Part shown: piece by piece, positions 1 to 9,067 of the stretch
Layout of the letters: the number at the start of each line of letters is the position of its first letter
Position numbering within the stretch: the stretch's first letter is position 1
DNA from: Pseudozobellia sp. WGM2
GTDB lineage: Bacteria; Bacteroidota; Bacteroidia; Flavobacteriales; Flavobacteriaceae
DNA length: 64,000 nt
Reading direction: 5' to 3'
Assembly: GCF_017810075.1 (NCBI RefSeq)
Contig: NZ_JADNYK010000003.1
Coordinates: 1-64,000, forward strand
Made by a program: the position numbers and the translations under genes
Notes under the pieces: model-generated
The model's input: the letters and a program-made list of their open reading frames with translations, nothing else
Databases searched by the model: none
What the model was told of the DNA's origin: nothing

Positions 1-50
1 ATAGGACAGTTTAAAATTCAGATTTTCTAACTTTAAATTTTAACTGTCAC

Positions 51-317
51 ATGAAAAAAAGCAAGTTTACCGAGAGCCAGATCATCAAGGCACTGAAAGA
101 GAACGAACAGGGCCGCAAGGTGGGTGATATATCCCGTGAGATGGGCATTGACGCCAGCACTTTTTATTATTGGAGGAAGAAGTACGGGGGGATGGAAGTG
201 GCCCATATGAAGCGCTTGAAGGAACTCGAGGAGGAGAACCGCAAGCTCAAGCAGATGTACGCCGATGCCAGTCTTGACATCCGTATGCTCAAGGACGTAC
301 TGTCAAAAAAGTTCTAG
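51..317 (+). CDS. IS3-family transposase OrfA
   Basis: This 88-residue protein has the Transposase_8 layout: an N-terminal helix-turn-helix (about residues 6-45, with KFTESQIIKAL and STFYYWRKKYGG) that binds the element ends, then a leucine-zipper-like coiled coil (about 54-85, LKELEEENRKLKQMYADASL) used for multimerisation. It ends LSKKF directly after a slippery A-run, where ribosomes can shift into orfB to make the OrfAB transposase. Alone, OrfA of this family usually acts as a regulator of transposition. Its reading frame is intact. Confidence 0.88.
   Translation: MKKSKFTESQIIKALKENEQGRKVGDISREMGIDASTFYYWRKKYGGMEVAHMKRLKELEEENRKLKQMYADASLDIRMLKDVLSKKF
305..311 (+). promoter_or_regulatory. 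Programmed -1 ribosomal frameshift heptamer A AAA AAG
   Basis: In the orfA frame the codons read tcA AAA AAG, the canonical X_XXY_YYZ slippery heptamer known from IS3 elements such as IS911. A -1 slip here enters the frame that continues without a stop (VLGPSDKKQRAKYL) into the integrase core from 311 on. orfB has no ATG until 413, so the frameshift is the natural route to the fused transposase. The shift itself is inferred from the heptamer and the frames, not demonstrated. Confidence 0.8.
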
Positions 318-1188
318 GGCCTTCCGACAAGAAGCAGCGCGCCAAATATCTCCAAGAGGCCTATTCGGTATGTGTATCGCGTTCCTGTGGGGTACTGGAC
401 CTTGCCCGGTCGATGTGGTACTACCATAGTAAAAGGGACGACACCGAGGTGATCGACGCCCTTTCCAGGCTCGCCGAAGAGCTGCCGACAAGGGGATTCG
501 AGGTGTATTACAAGCGTTTGCGTCGCGAAGGCCGCAACTGGAACAGGAAACGGGTGTTGAGGGTCTACAGGGCCATGAACCTAAAACTAAGGAGGAAGCA
601 CAAGAAGAGGCTCCCCGCAAGGGTCAAGAACCCATTGGAGGCACCGACCAATCTCAATGACACATGGAGCATGGATTTTATGGCCGATGTACTGTCCGAT
701 GGAAGGAAGATAAGGGTGTTCAATGTCATGGACGATTGCAACCGGGAGGCACTGGCCATGGACGTGGGACTTAACTATCCGGCGATAAAGGTGGTGGAGA
801 CCTTATCACAATTGGGGGAAGAAATAGGTCTGCCCAAGACCATAGCTGCGACAACGGTCCGGAGTTCATATCCAAGGCCCTATCGCAATGGTGCAAGGGC
901 AAACGGGTGGAGCTGCAGTTCATCCAGCCCGGCAAGCCCATGCAGAACGGATATATGGAACGACTCAACAGGTTCTACAGGGAAGATGTGCTCGATGCCT
1001 ATTGGTTCAACGACCTGCACCAAGTCAGGACGCTGACCCAAAAATGGATGGAGGATTACAATACAAGGCACCCCCATTCATCCATCGGGGATATGCCGCC
1101 CAGGGAATACAAGAACCGTTTCGGGGAAGAATTCTTCCCCGAAACGAACAACATTAATGATAATTTTATGAATTTAGCGATGTCCTAA
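305..1188 (+). pseudogene. IS3-family transposase OrfB, broken by a 1-nt deletion
   Basis: The DDE integrase core is recognisable: first catalytic Asp in TWSMDFM (about 670), second in DNGPEF (about 852), and Glu in MQNGYMERLNRFYRED (about 960). The frame entered by the -1 slip is open from 305 to about 844, then one base is missing (an expected Arg codon before TGCGACAACGG is only two bases long). Reading moves to the next frame, where the rest of the core is intact to the TAA at 1186-1188, which lies inside the right inverted repeat. As it stands the protein loses the second Asp and the Glu, so it should be inactive. A sequencing error is the alternative. Confidence 0.8.
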
Positions 1189-1195
1189 AAAGGGT

Positions 1196-1240
1196 AAGGC
1201 TACATTTTTAGGGAAGGCTACATTTTTAGGGAAGGCTACA
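1196..1240. repeat. 18-nt tandem repeat, 2.5 copies, next to the IS right end
   Basis: The unit AAGGCTACATTTTTAGGG occurs at 1196-1213 and 1214-1231 without change, followed by a half copy AAGGCTACA at 1232-1240. It begins eight bases beyond the IS end. No coding frame or known element explains it. Confidence 0.85.
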
Positions 1241-1352
1241 GGTCAAGGGTATTTTTCGAAGTTCTTTCTTTACTATTTCTAATACTAACTCTACGTATTT
1301 TGAGACAATCTTCTAACAAAGTTAAATCTGACAATTAAAAAACATCACGACT

Positions 1353-1775
1353 ATGAGATTCTTATGCACCTTATTTTGTGCAACTACCTTAAGTTTTGTT
1401 AGCTACGGACAATCAATACTCGGACAATGGCAAACTTTTGATGATAAGACCAACAAAAAAAAGGCAGTTGTAGAAATCTACAAAATAAACAACCTCTATT
1501 TCGCCAAAATTGTTGATAGCTATGTAAGTGAAAAAAACGCTATTTGCGAATCTTGTAATGGAGAAAAAAAGGGTCAACCCATTATTGGTCTCGTAATTAT
1601 TGAGAACCTAAAAAAAGATGATAGCGAATATAATGGTGGTACGATTTTAGACCCTGAAAATGGAAAAACCTATAACTGCTATTTAGAGTTGGTAGGTAAT
1701 AACAAATTAAAAATACGAGGTTACCTTGGCGTTTCTCTTTTCGGCAGAACCCAGTATTGGACTAAAAAGCAATGA
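1353..1775 (+). CDS. DUF2147-family secreted protein
   Basis: A 140-residue protein with a signal peptide (MRFLCTLFCATTLSFVSYGQ, cleavage probably after YGQ) and one DUF2147 domain. The domain marks are visible: ILGQWQTFDD near the start of the mature part, the central CESCNG and GGTILDPENGKTYNCYL, and the closing RGYLGVSLFGRTQYWTK. DUF2147 proteins are small lipocalin-like beta-barrel proteins of the periplasm; no biochemical role is established that I can use here. It stands alone between the IS and the convergent hppA. Start choice is secure because the signal peptide begins at the first Met. Confidence 0.82.
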   Translation: MRFLCTLFCATTLSFVSYGQSILGQWQTFDDKTNKKKAVVEIYKINNLYFAKIVDSYVSEKNAICESCNGEKKGQPIIGLVIIENLKKDDSEYNGGTILDPENGKTYNCYLELVGNNKLKIRGYLGVSLFGRTQYWTKKQ

Positions 1776-2075
1776 AAACGGATTAAAAAACTATGTTCAC
1801 AATCATACCTAAAGAGTGGGTATAGGCCTATGGTTACCCGAAGCATCATTGCATAAAACGTAATCAAAAAGAAACTGAGCATCTATTTCTTTTCAGTAAG
1901 AAGAATTTGGATTAGGCTTTTTTTCATCTCCTGTTCTAATCTATAATGTCAATTCTATCCACTACTCATACGGTTTTCGTTGCTATTTTTTACAGTTTGT
2001 ACCGCTCATATTTCCCAAAAAATATAGGAGCATTTACTCTGTGAACATCCGTAATCTCTTAAATATTCAAGTCAT
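1776..2075. other. Intergenic stretch without recognisable gene
   Basis: About 300 bases of A+T-rich sequence between the DUF2147 gene and the hppA terminator. I see no conserved coding frame, RNA gene or repeat in it. Confidence 0.6.
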
Positions 2076-2105
2076 AAAAAATGCTGCACATTGGCAGCAT
2101 TTTTT
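2076..2105 (-). terminator. Intrinsic terminator downstream of hppA
   Basis: A perfect 12-bp stem (2076-2087 with 2094-2105, core ATGCTGC/GCAGCAT) with a 6-base loop and A/T tracts on both sides, so it could stop transcription from both directions. It sits 20 bases beyond the hppA stop. Confidence 0.85.
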
Positions 2106-2125
2106 GGCATTCAAGTTGAGAATGT

Positions 2126-4501
2126 TCACTTGCGAACATCAATTCTTTCTATGTTGATTTCATCATCTGAACCCTTAGATTCATTCGTTTTATCTTCAAA
2201 CTCTTGAAGTTGCTTTTTCACTTCTTCGGTAGTTCCTTTAAAGGTTTTCTCCTCAACCACTTTTTTACCGTTGATTACGGTGGTATAAGCGATGGTAGCC
2301 TCCGCTAAATCTTCTATATCAGCTGTCATTTCTACCTTGATCTCTTTCTTGACATCGGTATCGGCCATACCGGTAGCATTCATTGCAATACTTGGTGCGA
2401 TGACCAAAGCTACTACCGACATTAACTTCAACAGAATATTCAAAGAAGGTCCAGAAGTATCTTTAAATGGATCGCCAACGGTATCACCTACCACTGCAGC
2501 TTTATGGGCATCGGAACCCTTACGCCCATCAGATTCAATCATTTTTTTGGCATTATCCCAAGCACCACCGGCGTTGGATTGAAAGATGGCCATCAGCACA
2601 CCTGCAGAAGTAACACCGGCAAGCAAGCCACCTAACATTTCAGCACCTCCAATAAACCCTACAGCTACGGGAACGGCTATTGCCAAAAGACCCGGTAAAA
2701 CCATTTCTTTTATCGAGGCCTTTGTTGAAATATCGACGCACTTATCGTATTCGGCATATCCATCCGCAGCATCAAATATCGCACGTTGATCCGCAGTGGC
2801 TTTCGACATATCTGAATCGACCGCCCTCATAACTTCTAGAGCTGCTTTTAATTGCGGAATATCTCTAAACTGTCGTCGTACCTCTTCGATCATTGCCATG
2901 GCCGCACGACCGACCGCGTTCATTGAAAGTGCAGAGAATACGAAGGGTAACATTGCACCAACAAGTAGACCGGCCATTACTGTAGGTTTAGAAACATCGA
3001 TCGATGTTACGTTTGCCACTTTCATAAAGGCCGAGAACAATGCCAAGGCGGTTAGAGCCGCTGAAGCAATCGCAAAACCTTTACCGATAGCGGCAGTCGT
3101 ATTACCTACAGCATCTAATTTATCGGTGCGTTCACGTACTTCAGGGTCTAATTCAGCCATTTCAGCTATACCACCGGCATTATCGGAAATAGGCCCATAA
3201 GCATCAACGGCCAACTGAATTCCCGTATTGGCCAACATACCCACTGCGGCTATGGCGATACCGTAGAGTCCGGCAAAATGGTGCGAAACCAAAATAGCGG
3301 CCGCAATAAATAGAATAGGAATCATAGTAGACATCATACCTACGCCCAAACCTGCAATAATATTTGTAGCAGCGCCTGTTTCTGACTGTTCAACAATAGA
3401 GTTTACAGGTTTGGTGCCTGTTCCCGTATAGTATTCGGTAATCTTACCAACCCCCAAACCGGCAACAAGTCCGGCCAAGGTGGCAAAGAAAATTCCATTT
3501 GCACCGGCAGGTAAGCCTTCAACGCTTTCAGGAATCAAGGCGTGAATAATAAACCAAGAGGCCACTACCATAAGACCGGCAGACCCAAATTCACCAATGT
3601 TCAATGCCGTTTGCGGATTTCCACCATCTTTTACTTTTACAAAAAAGGTTCCGATAATAGACATCAAAATACCGACCGCAGCCAATACCAACGGAAGATA
3701 AACAGCACCAAGACCTGCAAAATCAGGAGTGATTATAAATGCACCCAAAACCATTGTACCGATAATAGAACCTACATATGATTCGAACAAGTCAGCGCCC
3801 ATACCGGCAACATCACCCACATTATCCCCAACATTATCGGCAATAGTGGCAGGGTTCAATGGGTGGTCCTCAGGAATTCCCGCTTCGACCTTACCCACCA
3901 AATCGGCGCCCACATCGGCGGCCTTCGTATAAATACCTCCCCCAACACGGGCGAAAAGTGCAATTGAAGACGCACCTAAAGAAAAGCCGGAAAGAACATT
4001 TAATACCAACCCTAAGTTATCGGCTCCGGGCCATATAGATTGATAAATTATAAAAAGTCCGCTAAGGCCTAAAACACCCAAACCAACAACGCCAAGACCC
4101 ATTACGGCTCCACCAGCAAAGGCAACTTCAAGGGCTCTACCTAACGAAGTTTTTGCTGCTTGGGTGGTTCTTACATTCGCTTTGGTAGCTACCTTCATTC
4201 CGATAAAACCAGCTAAAGCAGAGCAAATGGCACCCACAATAAATGATACCGCCACCATGCCGTTCGAACCTTCTTCACTACTGCCCTTAAAGAATAGCAA
4301 TACGGCTACAGCCACCACAAAAATGGATAAGATTTTATACTCGGCCTTTAGAAAAGACATAGCACCATCAGCAATGTTTTTGGCAATTCGCGCCATTTTA
4401 TCATCACCTACTTCTTGCTTGCCTACCCAAGCATTTTTCCAAGCTACATAGAGCAAGGCCAGAACACCGAATGCCGGCAGAAACTTTACGATAAATTCCA
4501 T
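2126..4501 (-). CDS. hppA: Membrane-bound ion-pumping pyrophosphatase
   Basis: HppA hydrolyses pyrophosphate and uses the energy to pump Na+ and/or H+ out across the cytoplasmic membrane. The 791-residue protein has about 16 membrane segments and the pyrophosphate/Mg site motifs [14 protein letters not shown] (187-200), [20 protein letters not shown] (222-241), [13 protein letters not shown] (436-448) and [12 protein letters not shown] (642-653). GNTTAA at 466-471 carries Ala where K+-independent enzymes have Lys, which points to the K+-dependent class; many of these pump Na+, but the ion is not proved here. After the last membrane segment (about 710) there is an extra hydrophilic tail of about 80 residues that most members lack. 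The soluble pyrophosphatase lies directly upstream on the same strand, separated by a terminator. Confidence 0.95.
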   Translation of the reverse strand: MEFIVKFLPAFGVLALLYVAWKNAWVGKQEVGDDKMARIAKNIADGAMSFLKAEYKILSIFVVAVAVLLFFKGSSEEGSNGMVAVSFIVGAICSALAGFIGMKVATKANVRTTQAAKTSLGRALEVAFAGGAVMGLGVVGLGVLGLSGLFIIYQSIWPGADNLGLVLNVLSGFSLGASSIALFARVGGGIYTKAADVGADLVGKVEAGIPEDHPLNPATIADNVGDNVGDVAGMGADLFESYVGSIIGTMVLGAFIITPDFAGLGAVYLPLVLAAVGILMSIIGTFFVKVKDGGNPQTALNIGEFGSAGLMVVASWFIIHALIPESVEGLPAGANGIFFATLAGLVAGLGVGKITEYYTGTGTKPVNSIVEQSETGAATNIIAGLGVGMMSTMIPILFIAAAILVSHHFAGLYGIAIAAVGMLANTGIQLAVDAYGPISDNAGGIAEMAELDPEVRERTDKLDAVGNTTAAIGKGFAIASAALTALALFSAFMKVANVTSIDVSKPTVMAGLLVGAMLPFVFSALSMNAVGRAAMAMIEEVRRQFRDIPQLKAALEVMRAVDSDMSKATADQRAIFDAADGYAEYDKCVDISTKASIKEMVLPGLLAIAVPVAVGFIGGAEMLGGLLAGVTSAGVLMAIFQSNAGGAWDNAKKMIESDGRKGSDAHKAAVVGDTVGDPFKDTSGPSLNILLKLMSVVALVIAPSIAMNATGMADTDVKKEIKVEMTADIEDLAEATIAYTTVINGKKVVEEKTFKGTTEEVKKQLQEFEDKTNESKGSDDEINIERIDVRK

Positions 4502-4563
4502 TCTAACTGATTTAAGGTTTTTTTAACGGCACCTAATGTAGTAAAATAGAATTAAATAAAAAA

Positions 4564-4589
4564 AGCCCTATTATATCAATAATAAGGCT
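4564..4589 (-). terminator. Intrinsic terminator downstream of ppa
   Basis: Stem 4564-4574 with 4579-4589; on the minus-strand RNA it pairs over 11 bases with one G-U, and is followed by a run of U. It lies between ppa and hppA, so the two pyrophosphatase genes are probably separate transcripts. Confidence 0.8.
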
Positions 4590-4610
4590 ATATTTTAAGT
4601 CGATTGTTGA

Positions 4611-5138
4611 CTATATCGTAAAAGTACGTTTCTTTTTCAGATCACTTTCTTCATACCGCTGAACACATTCATGATAAATTTTTACCGCTTCTTCGGCATT
4701 GCCCCATCCACCGGTATCAACTTTCTTCTCTTCCAAATCTTTGTATACTTGAAAGAAGTGTTCAATTTCTTTTAATCTATGCGGATTCAAATCACTAATA
4801 TCATTGTTATTACTCCATATCGGATCCGACACCGGTACACAGATAATTTTTTCATCAGGACCTTTTTCATCGGTCATATGAAAGACACCAATAGGTTTAA
4901 CCTCCATCACCACCATGGGATAAGTGGGCTCTGTACCCATAACCAAAACATCTAGAGGATCTTTATCAAGTGCCAAAGTTTCTGGAATGAAACCATAATC
5001 ACCAGGGTACATCATTGAAGAAAAAAGCATTCGGTCAAAACGGATTTTGTGCAATGCAAAATCGTACTCGTATTTATTTCGGCTCCCTTTCGGAATTTCT
5101 ATTAGAACATCAAAAGTTAAATTCGTCTTCTTTCCCAT
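4611..5138 (-). CDS. ppa: Inorganic pyrophosphatase, family I
   Basis: This 175-residue cytoplasmic enzyme splits pyrophosphate to two phosphates and pulls biosynthetic reactions forward. Family I marks are present: EIPKGSRNKYEYD (about 14-26) with the substrate-binding Lys/Arg/Tyr, YPGDYGFIPETL (about 44-55), and the metal-binding signature DKDPLDVLV (58-66). Length is normal for the bacterial hexameric type. A TAACTTCG box at 5162-5169 on the minus strand resembles the Bacteroidota -7 element (TAnnTTTG) and is placed to drive it. Having it next to the membrane pyrophosphatase puts two enzymes for the same substrate side by side. Confidence 0.93.
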   Translation of the reverse strand: MGKKTNLTFDVLIEIPKGSRNKYEYDFALHKIRFDRMLFSSMMYPGDYGFIPETLALDKDPLDVLVMGTEPTYPMVVMEVKPIGVFHMTDEKGPDEKIICVPVSDPIWSNNNDISDLNPHRLKEIEHFFQVYKDLEEKKVDTGGWGNAEEAVKIYHECVQRYEESDLKKKRTFTI

Positions 5139-5342
5139 TTTTGTGGTTTTATATAAAGCGGCGAAGTTACGAAAAATGGTAGGTAGGATGTGTGCCCTAT
5201 GTAAAAAAACAAGGCTTTTTACGCAACAAATCCAAGGCTTTTAAAATAAAAAGAGATTTATTAAATATACCTTAGAAATCAGGCGATAATGTCACTAAAA
5301 CTGTAGAAATTCAAACGGAAATATTATGATTTTTATATAAAA

Positions 5343-7844
5343 TCAAAAATCAAAACCAAAAGTACCTGTTATACTGAACGGCCGGGCATCGGGTGCGTCT
5401 AGATAATTACCTCTAAAATTAAAATCGATACGCAGCACCTTAAAGATATTACCGACACCAAACGAATATTCGTAGTAAATCTTATCTGATGGAGCCTGCA
5501 AAGGGGTATTGATCGAAGCAGGGGCACTTAAGGCAATATTTTCATCGGAAAGCTGCCCCCAAACCCCACGGAGACCGACTACCTCTCTTAAATTCAACTT
5601 TCTCAATAGCGGAATTCTCGAAAATAGCCTCCCGTTAAAATTATGCTGCAGATGCAGAGCCATGTAGGTATCGGTAACGAATTCATAAAAGTCGAGATTC
5701 GGAAAAGTACCGTAATTAGAAAAGAAGGTCTGATTACCGGGTATTACGTTCAATAGCCCCAGGGGAACCTCGCCAAAGGTCTTACCTATTTCCAAGGTAC
5801 TGAAAAGCCTACCAAAACCACCTATTTGCCATGGTTGGCTATATGAAAACTGCAACTTGCTATAATCAAAATCACTATCTAATACCCCTTCGGTACCTTT
5901 TGTATAATTCAGCAGCAGGGTACTGTAATTATCATTGATCACCCTTCTTTCAACCCCATAACCGATGGTTCGCTTGCCTGGGGTATAAATCAACAAAGCA
6001 TTAAAATCAAATTGCCGAATGGTCGACGCCAAGCCCGAAGGTTGTTCGAGGTCGATATAGTCTAGGCTAAACTCATCAGGTAATGCAGAACTCAAGGTAC
6101 GAAAGGTCGCCCCTACCCCGACGCGCAGGTTGGTTACCGGCTCCATCTCAAAACCGAGCTTGCTAAGATTGATATTTGTCAGCCGATTGTTCGCACCTAC
6201 TGTAACTAAAGAAGACGAAGCGATACTACGCCCCAAAACATCGTTGGTGGCAGTTAGGCTTACACCCAATTGTTCAATATCGCGCCGGTTACCTCCCGAA
6301 ACGATAAGTCGCGATTTTTGATCGAGCAAAATCTTGCCCGAAGCACCATACTTCATTTTATGATCGGTAAAACCGTAGGCCGTATACCCTTCTAATCGCC
6401 ACAGGTCATTTTCGCCAAAATAGGTACGGGCGCCTAATCGAACACGGGGGCCTTCAGCCTGATTGTACCCAAAGAGGTCATAGACCGAACCAATATCCAT
6501 GTTCCACTTGTCAATTTCTACATAACCCGACCCCAATATACTGACCAGATTGTAATAAGATTTAAACTTGGGTACGGTCTTTAAAGTATCTAAAAGCTGA
6601 TAAATTCCCTTTTCATCTTTATTTAGGTCTTCCAGCCTATTGTTCGTCCAAAAAGCGCTATCGCGATTCTGTACGATGGGATCATAAGGGTTGCTTTCCG
6701 TTTTGTAAAAATCTCTTTGTTTCTTTTCATCAAAGACATAATTGTCATAGACCGTGGTTCGTTTACCGTATACTCCACGAGATTTCTCTTTTTTACTAAA
6801 GCTGAAATCGCTCATCATATAATCGCGCTTTAGTAGAAAAACACTGTCATTGACGACTTCGAAATCTTGTTCAATGTAGATTTCTTTTACCCAGTTGATG
6901 TTCGCGCTTTTTGTGACTTCAAGATTAATATTCTTGATGGCGTAGGTAGTGTCGTTCACCCAAAAGTCTCCCTTAAAAGTCAATTCGTTTTTACGACGTG
7001 GGTAATAAACAATGTTGTAGCACCACTTATTGTCGACATAGGCACTATCGCGCAATGCATAATTGTAGGTATCGACACCGGTTCTAGAAAGCGGACTCGT
7101 AAAACTCTTATCAAAAAACTTCAAATAGTTGTCATAGATATCATAATCTTGATAAAGATCGGCCACAAAACTGATTATTGCCTGATTGTTGTCGAAGCCC
7201 GAATTTTTGTTACCAAGCACATCTTCTTTTTCTTCACCTAAAAGGTTATCACCGTAAATTTTTGAAAAGTTTTCATTTAAGAAAATAGGCAGATAGGTTT
7301 TTCCGGTGATACGTGAGGTGTCCAAATCTTGAAAAACAAATTCGAGACCTTTGAAAATTTTACGTTTCATCAAGGCACTGTCGATGGTATTCAAATCAAA
7401 TTCGACCTTTTCGTATTTGTCGTAGGCGTATTGTTTGAATTTCCGTAGTCCGTTTTCCCTTTTTTTAGCCCAAATCTTCTTTAAAATTTCAACTGCCGGA
7501 TTATTCTTTTTCGATTGTTTTCCGGCGAAGATGATTACTTCATTGAGCTGTTCAGAAGACTCCTTCAACTGCACCTTCATATCGTAATTCACCTTTACGT
7601 CCAAGGGTATTTCTAAATCTTCATATCCTATAAAAGAAATCACCAAGGTGTCGTGGGTCGTTTCTGATTCCATATAAAAACGCCCATTATCATTGGTGAT
7701 GGTGCCTTCGTATGAATTTTTAAAAATAATATTGGCAAAGGCCACCGGATTATCAAATTCATCGGTAACGATACCGCTCACCTTGCTCTGCGCACAGACC
7801 ATGTAAGCAAAAAGAAAAAGGAAGGGAAAGAGAAAGTTCTTCAT
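5343..7844 (-). CDS. DUF5686 / carboxypeptidase-regulatory-like outer-membrane protein
   Basis: An 833-residue secreted protein. After a signal peptide (MKNFLFPFLFLFAYMVCAQ) comes a carboxypeptidase-D regulatory-like beta-sandwich (about 22-100; KVSGIVTDEFDNPVAFANI, DNGRFYM, ISFIGYEDLEIPL), then the long DUF5686 region with many alternating beta strands, ending in GTFGFDF, a typical C-terminal aromatic end of an outer-membrane barrel. It is therefore probably an outer-membrane protein; no substrate or partner is known. I chose the Met at 7844, which starts directly with the signal peptide, over an upstream in-frame ATG at 7871 that would add nine unlikely residues (MHQCENQYL). Confidence 0.82.
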   Translation of the reverse strand: MKNFLFPFLFLFAYMVCAQSKVSGIVTDEFDNPVAFANIIFKNSYEGTITNDNGRFYMESETTHDTLVISFIGYEDLEIPLDVKVNYDMKVQLKESSEQLNEVIIFAGKQSKKNNPAVEILKKIWAKKRENGLRKFKQYAYDKYEKVEFDLNTIDSALMKRKIFKGLEFVFQDLDTSRITGKTYLPIFLNENFSKIYGDNLLGEEKEDVLGNKNSGFDNNQAIISFVADLYQDYDIYDNYLKFFDKSFTSPLSRTGVDTYNYALRDSAYVDNKWCYNIVYYPRRKNELTFKGDFWVNDTTYAIKNINLEVTKSANINWVKEIYIEQDFEVVNDSVFLLKRDYMMSDFSFSKKEKSRGVYGKRTTVYDNYVFDEKKQRDFYKTESNPYDPIVQNRDSAFWTNNRLEDLNKDEKGIYQLLDTLKTVPKFKSYYNLVSILGSGYVEIDKWNMDIGSVYDLFGYNQAEGPRVRLGARTYFGENDLWRLEGYTAYGFTDHKMKYGASGKILLDQKSRLIVSGGNRRDIEQLGVSLTATNDVLGRSIASSSLVTVGANNRLTNINLSKLGFEMEPVTNLRVGVGATFRTLSSALPDEFSLDYIDLEQPSGLASTIRQFDFNALLIYTPGKRTIGYGVERRVINDNYSTLLLNYTKGTEGVLDSDFDYSKLQFSYSQPWQIGGFGRLFSTLEIGKTFGEVPLGLLNVIPGNQTFFSNYGTFPNLDFYEFVTDTYMALHLQHNFNGRLFSRIPLLRKLNLREVVGLRGVWGQLSDENIALSAPASINTPLQAPSDKIYYEYSFGVGNIFKVLRIDFNFRGNYLDAPDARPFSITGTFGFDF

Positions 7845-7888
7845 TAAATATTGGTTCTCGCATTGGTGCAAGCAAATAGTATACCATA

Positions 7889-7921
7889 AAAAAAGCTTCG
7901 CCGACCCATGGTAGACGAAGC
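7889..7921 (-). terminator. Intrinsic terminator downstream of pdhB
   Basis: GCTTCG (7895-7900) pairs with CGAAGC (7916-7921), and the inner bases continue the stem with one mismatch and one wobble; on the minus strand the hairpin is followed by a run of seven T. It separates pdhB from the DUF5686 gene. Confidence 0.82.
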
Positions 7922-7948
7922 AAAAGTACTTTTACAATTCGGTATACC

Positions 7949-8926
7949 TTATTTATATAACACTTTCTTAACAGCGTTTATAACATCTTCGTGATTGGGC
8001 AACCATTCGGCCAACAATACCGGCGAATATGGTGCCGGTGTATCTGCCGTGTTTATTTTTTGAATAGGTGCGTCTAAATAATCGAATGCATTCGCTTGTA
8101 CGTGAAAAGTAATCTCAGTGGCTACGTTACCGAAAGGCCAAGCTTCTTCAAGAATGACCAATCTGTTCGTTTTCTTAACCGATTTGAGTATTGCATCGTA
8201 ATCCATTGGTTTTACGGTGCGTAAATCTATAATCTCGCAGCTAACACCCTCTTTTTCCAATTCATCGGCAGCCTTAACAGCTTCTTTTATAATTTTTCCG
8301 AAGGAGACAATGGTTACATCGCTACCCTCTCTACGAATATCGGCTACCCCCAATGGAATGGTGTATTCACCTTCTGGCACTTCACCCTTATCACCGTACA
8401 TCTGTTCCGACTCCATAAAAATAACCGGGTCGTCATCACGAATTGCAGATTTCAACAGACCTTTGGCATCTGCCGGGTTAGAGGGCACTACGACTTTTAG
8501 CCCCGGGCAATTCGCATACCAGCTTTCAAAAGCTTGGGAGTGCGTCGCGGCCAATTGACCTGCAGATGCGGTCGGCCCACGAAAAACAATAGGGCACGGA
8601 AACTGACCACCGGACATCTGACGGATCTTCGCGGCATTATTAATAATCTGATCGATACCTACCAAAGCAAAGTTGAAGGTCATGAATTCAATGATCGGGC
8701 GGTTACCTGTCATAGTAGAACCCACACCGATACCTGCAAAACCGAGCTCAGCGATCGGAGTATCGATTACACGTTTTGCACCGAATTCATCGAGCATACC
8801 CTTAGAGGCCTTGTAAGCACCATTATATTCAGCCACTTCTTCTCCCATAAGGTAAACGGACTCGTCTCTTCTCATTTCTTCGGTCATGGCCTCAGCAATG
8901 GCTTGCCTAAATTGTAACGTCTTCAT
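7949..8926 (-). CDS. pdhB: Pyruvate dehydrogenase E1 component, beta subunit
   Basis: The 325-residue beta subunit forms, with the alpha subunit, the thiamine-diphosphate-dependent E1 that decarboxylates pyruvate and passes the acetyl group to lipoyl-E2. Family marks: LMGEEVAEYNGAYKASKGM (about 26-44), the thiamine-binding region DTPIAELGFAGIGVGSTMTG (55-74), FMTFNF, and the C-terminal transketolase domain with VTIVSFGKII and ILEEAWPFGNVATEI. The alpha subunit and E2/E3 are not in this window, so the complex is encoded at separate loci. It is divergent from etfBA, and the shared upstream region holds a 26-bp perfect palindrome. A related 2-oxoacid dehydrogenase beta subunit is the only alternative. 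Confidence 0.9.
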   Translation of the reverse strand: MKTLQFRQAIAEAMTEEMRRDESVYLMGEEVAEYNGAYKASKGMLDEFGAKRVIDTPIAELGFAGIGVGSTMTGNRPIIEFMTFNFALVGIDQIINNAAKIRQMSGGQFPCPIVFRGPTASAGQLAATHSQAFESWYANCPGLKVVVPSNPADAKGLLKSAIRDDDPVIFMESEQMYGDKGEVPEGEYTIPLGVADIRREGSDVTIVSFGKIIKEAVKAADELEKEGVSCEIIDLRTVKPMDYDAILKSVKKTNRLVILEEAWPFGNVATEITFHVQANAFDYLDAPIQKINTADTPAPYSPVLLAEWLPNHEDVINAVKKVLYK

Positions 8927-9027
8927 ATGCTATGTGATGTGTCTTTTTATTAATTAGCTAAAATGGCAAGCAAAAATAGGAAAATATATATCAATTCATT
9001 TACCCTAGACCCCAAAAAAGAAACAAA

Positions 9028-9053
9028 AAAATACTATGCATGCATAGTATTTT
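9028..9053. promoter_or_regulatory. 26-bp perfect palindrome, candidate operator between pdhB and etfB
   Basis: The centre ATACTATGCATGCATAGTAT (9031-9050) is self-complementary and is extended by AAA on the left and TTT on the right. It lies about 50 bp before the etfB start and about 100 bp before pdhB, overlapping the expected -33 region of an etfB promoter. A dimeric repressor or activator site is the likely role; the protein is unknown. Confidence 0.6.
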
Positions 9054-9067
9054 AGTAAAAGAATACT

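Larger units (their letters stand above)
2..1187 (+). mobile_element. IS3-family insertion sequence, transposition-defective copy
   Basis: The element is bounded by an imperfect 18-bp terminal inverted repeat: left end 2-19, right end 1170-1187, 13 of 18 positions matching, with TAGGACA at both outer tips. Inside are an orfA with a helix-turn-helix and leucine-zipper region and an orfB with a DDE integrase core, the IS3 layout. The element is visibly richer in G+C than the A+T-rich genes to its right, which fits recent arrival. The target duplication cannot be checked because the left flank is cut off after one base. A one-base loss in orfB (near 844) makes this copy unlikely to transpose by itself. 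Confidence 0.85.

Noticed and set aside
303-620. Minus-strand frame of 105 codons across the IS orfB
   Set aside because: It is the reverse shadow of the transposase; no family features, and the plus strand carries the DDE core.
1196-1240. CRISPR-like array
   Set aside because: The 18-nt units are directly adjacent with no spacers, and there are no cas genes.
2041-2105. Hairpin before hppA considered as a riboswitch or small RNA
   Set aside because: A simple perfect stem with T-tracts directly behind a stop codon is a terminator; no further structure was seen.
2292-4451. Several plus-strand frames of 60-134 codons across hppA
   Set aside because: They are shadows of a strongly conserved membrane protein; the translations are Thr/Ala/Pro-rich and have no start context.
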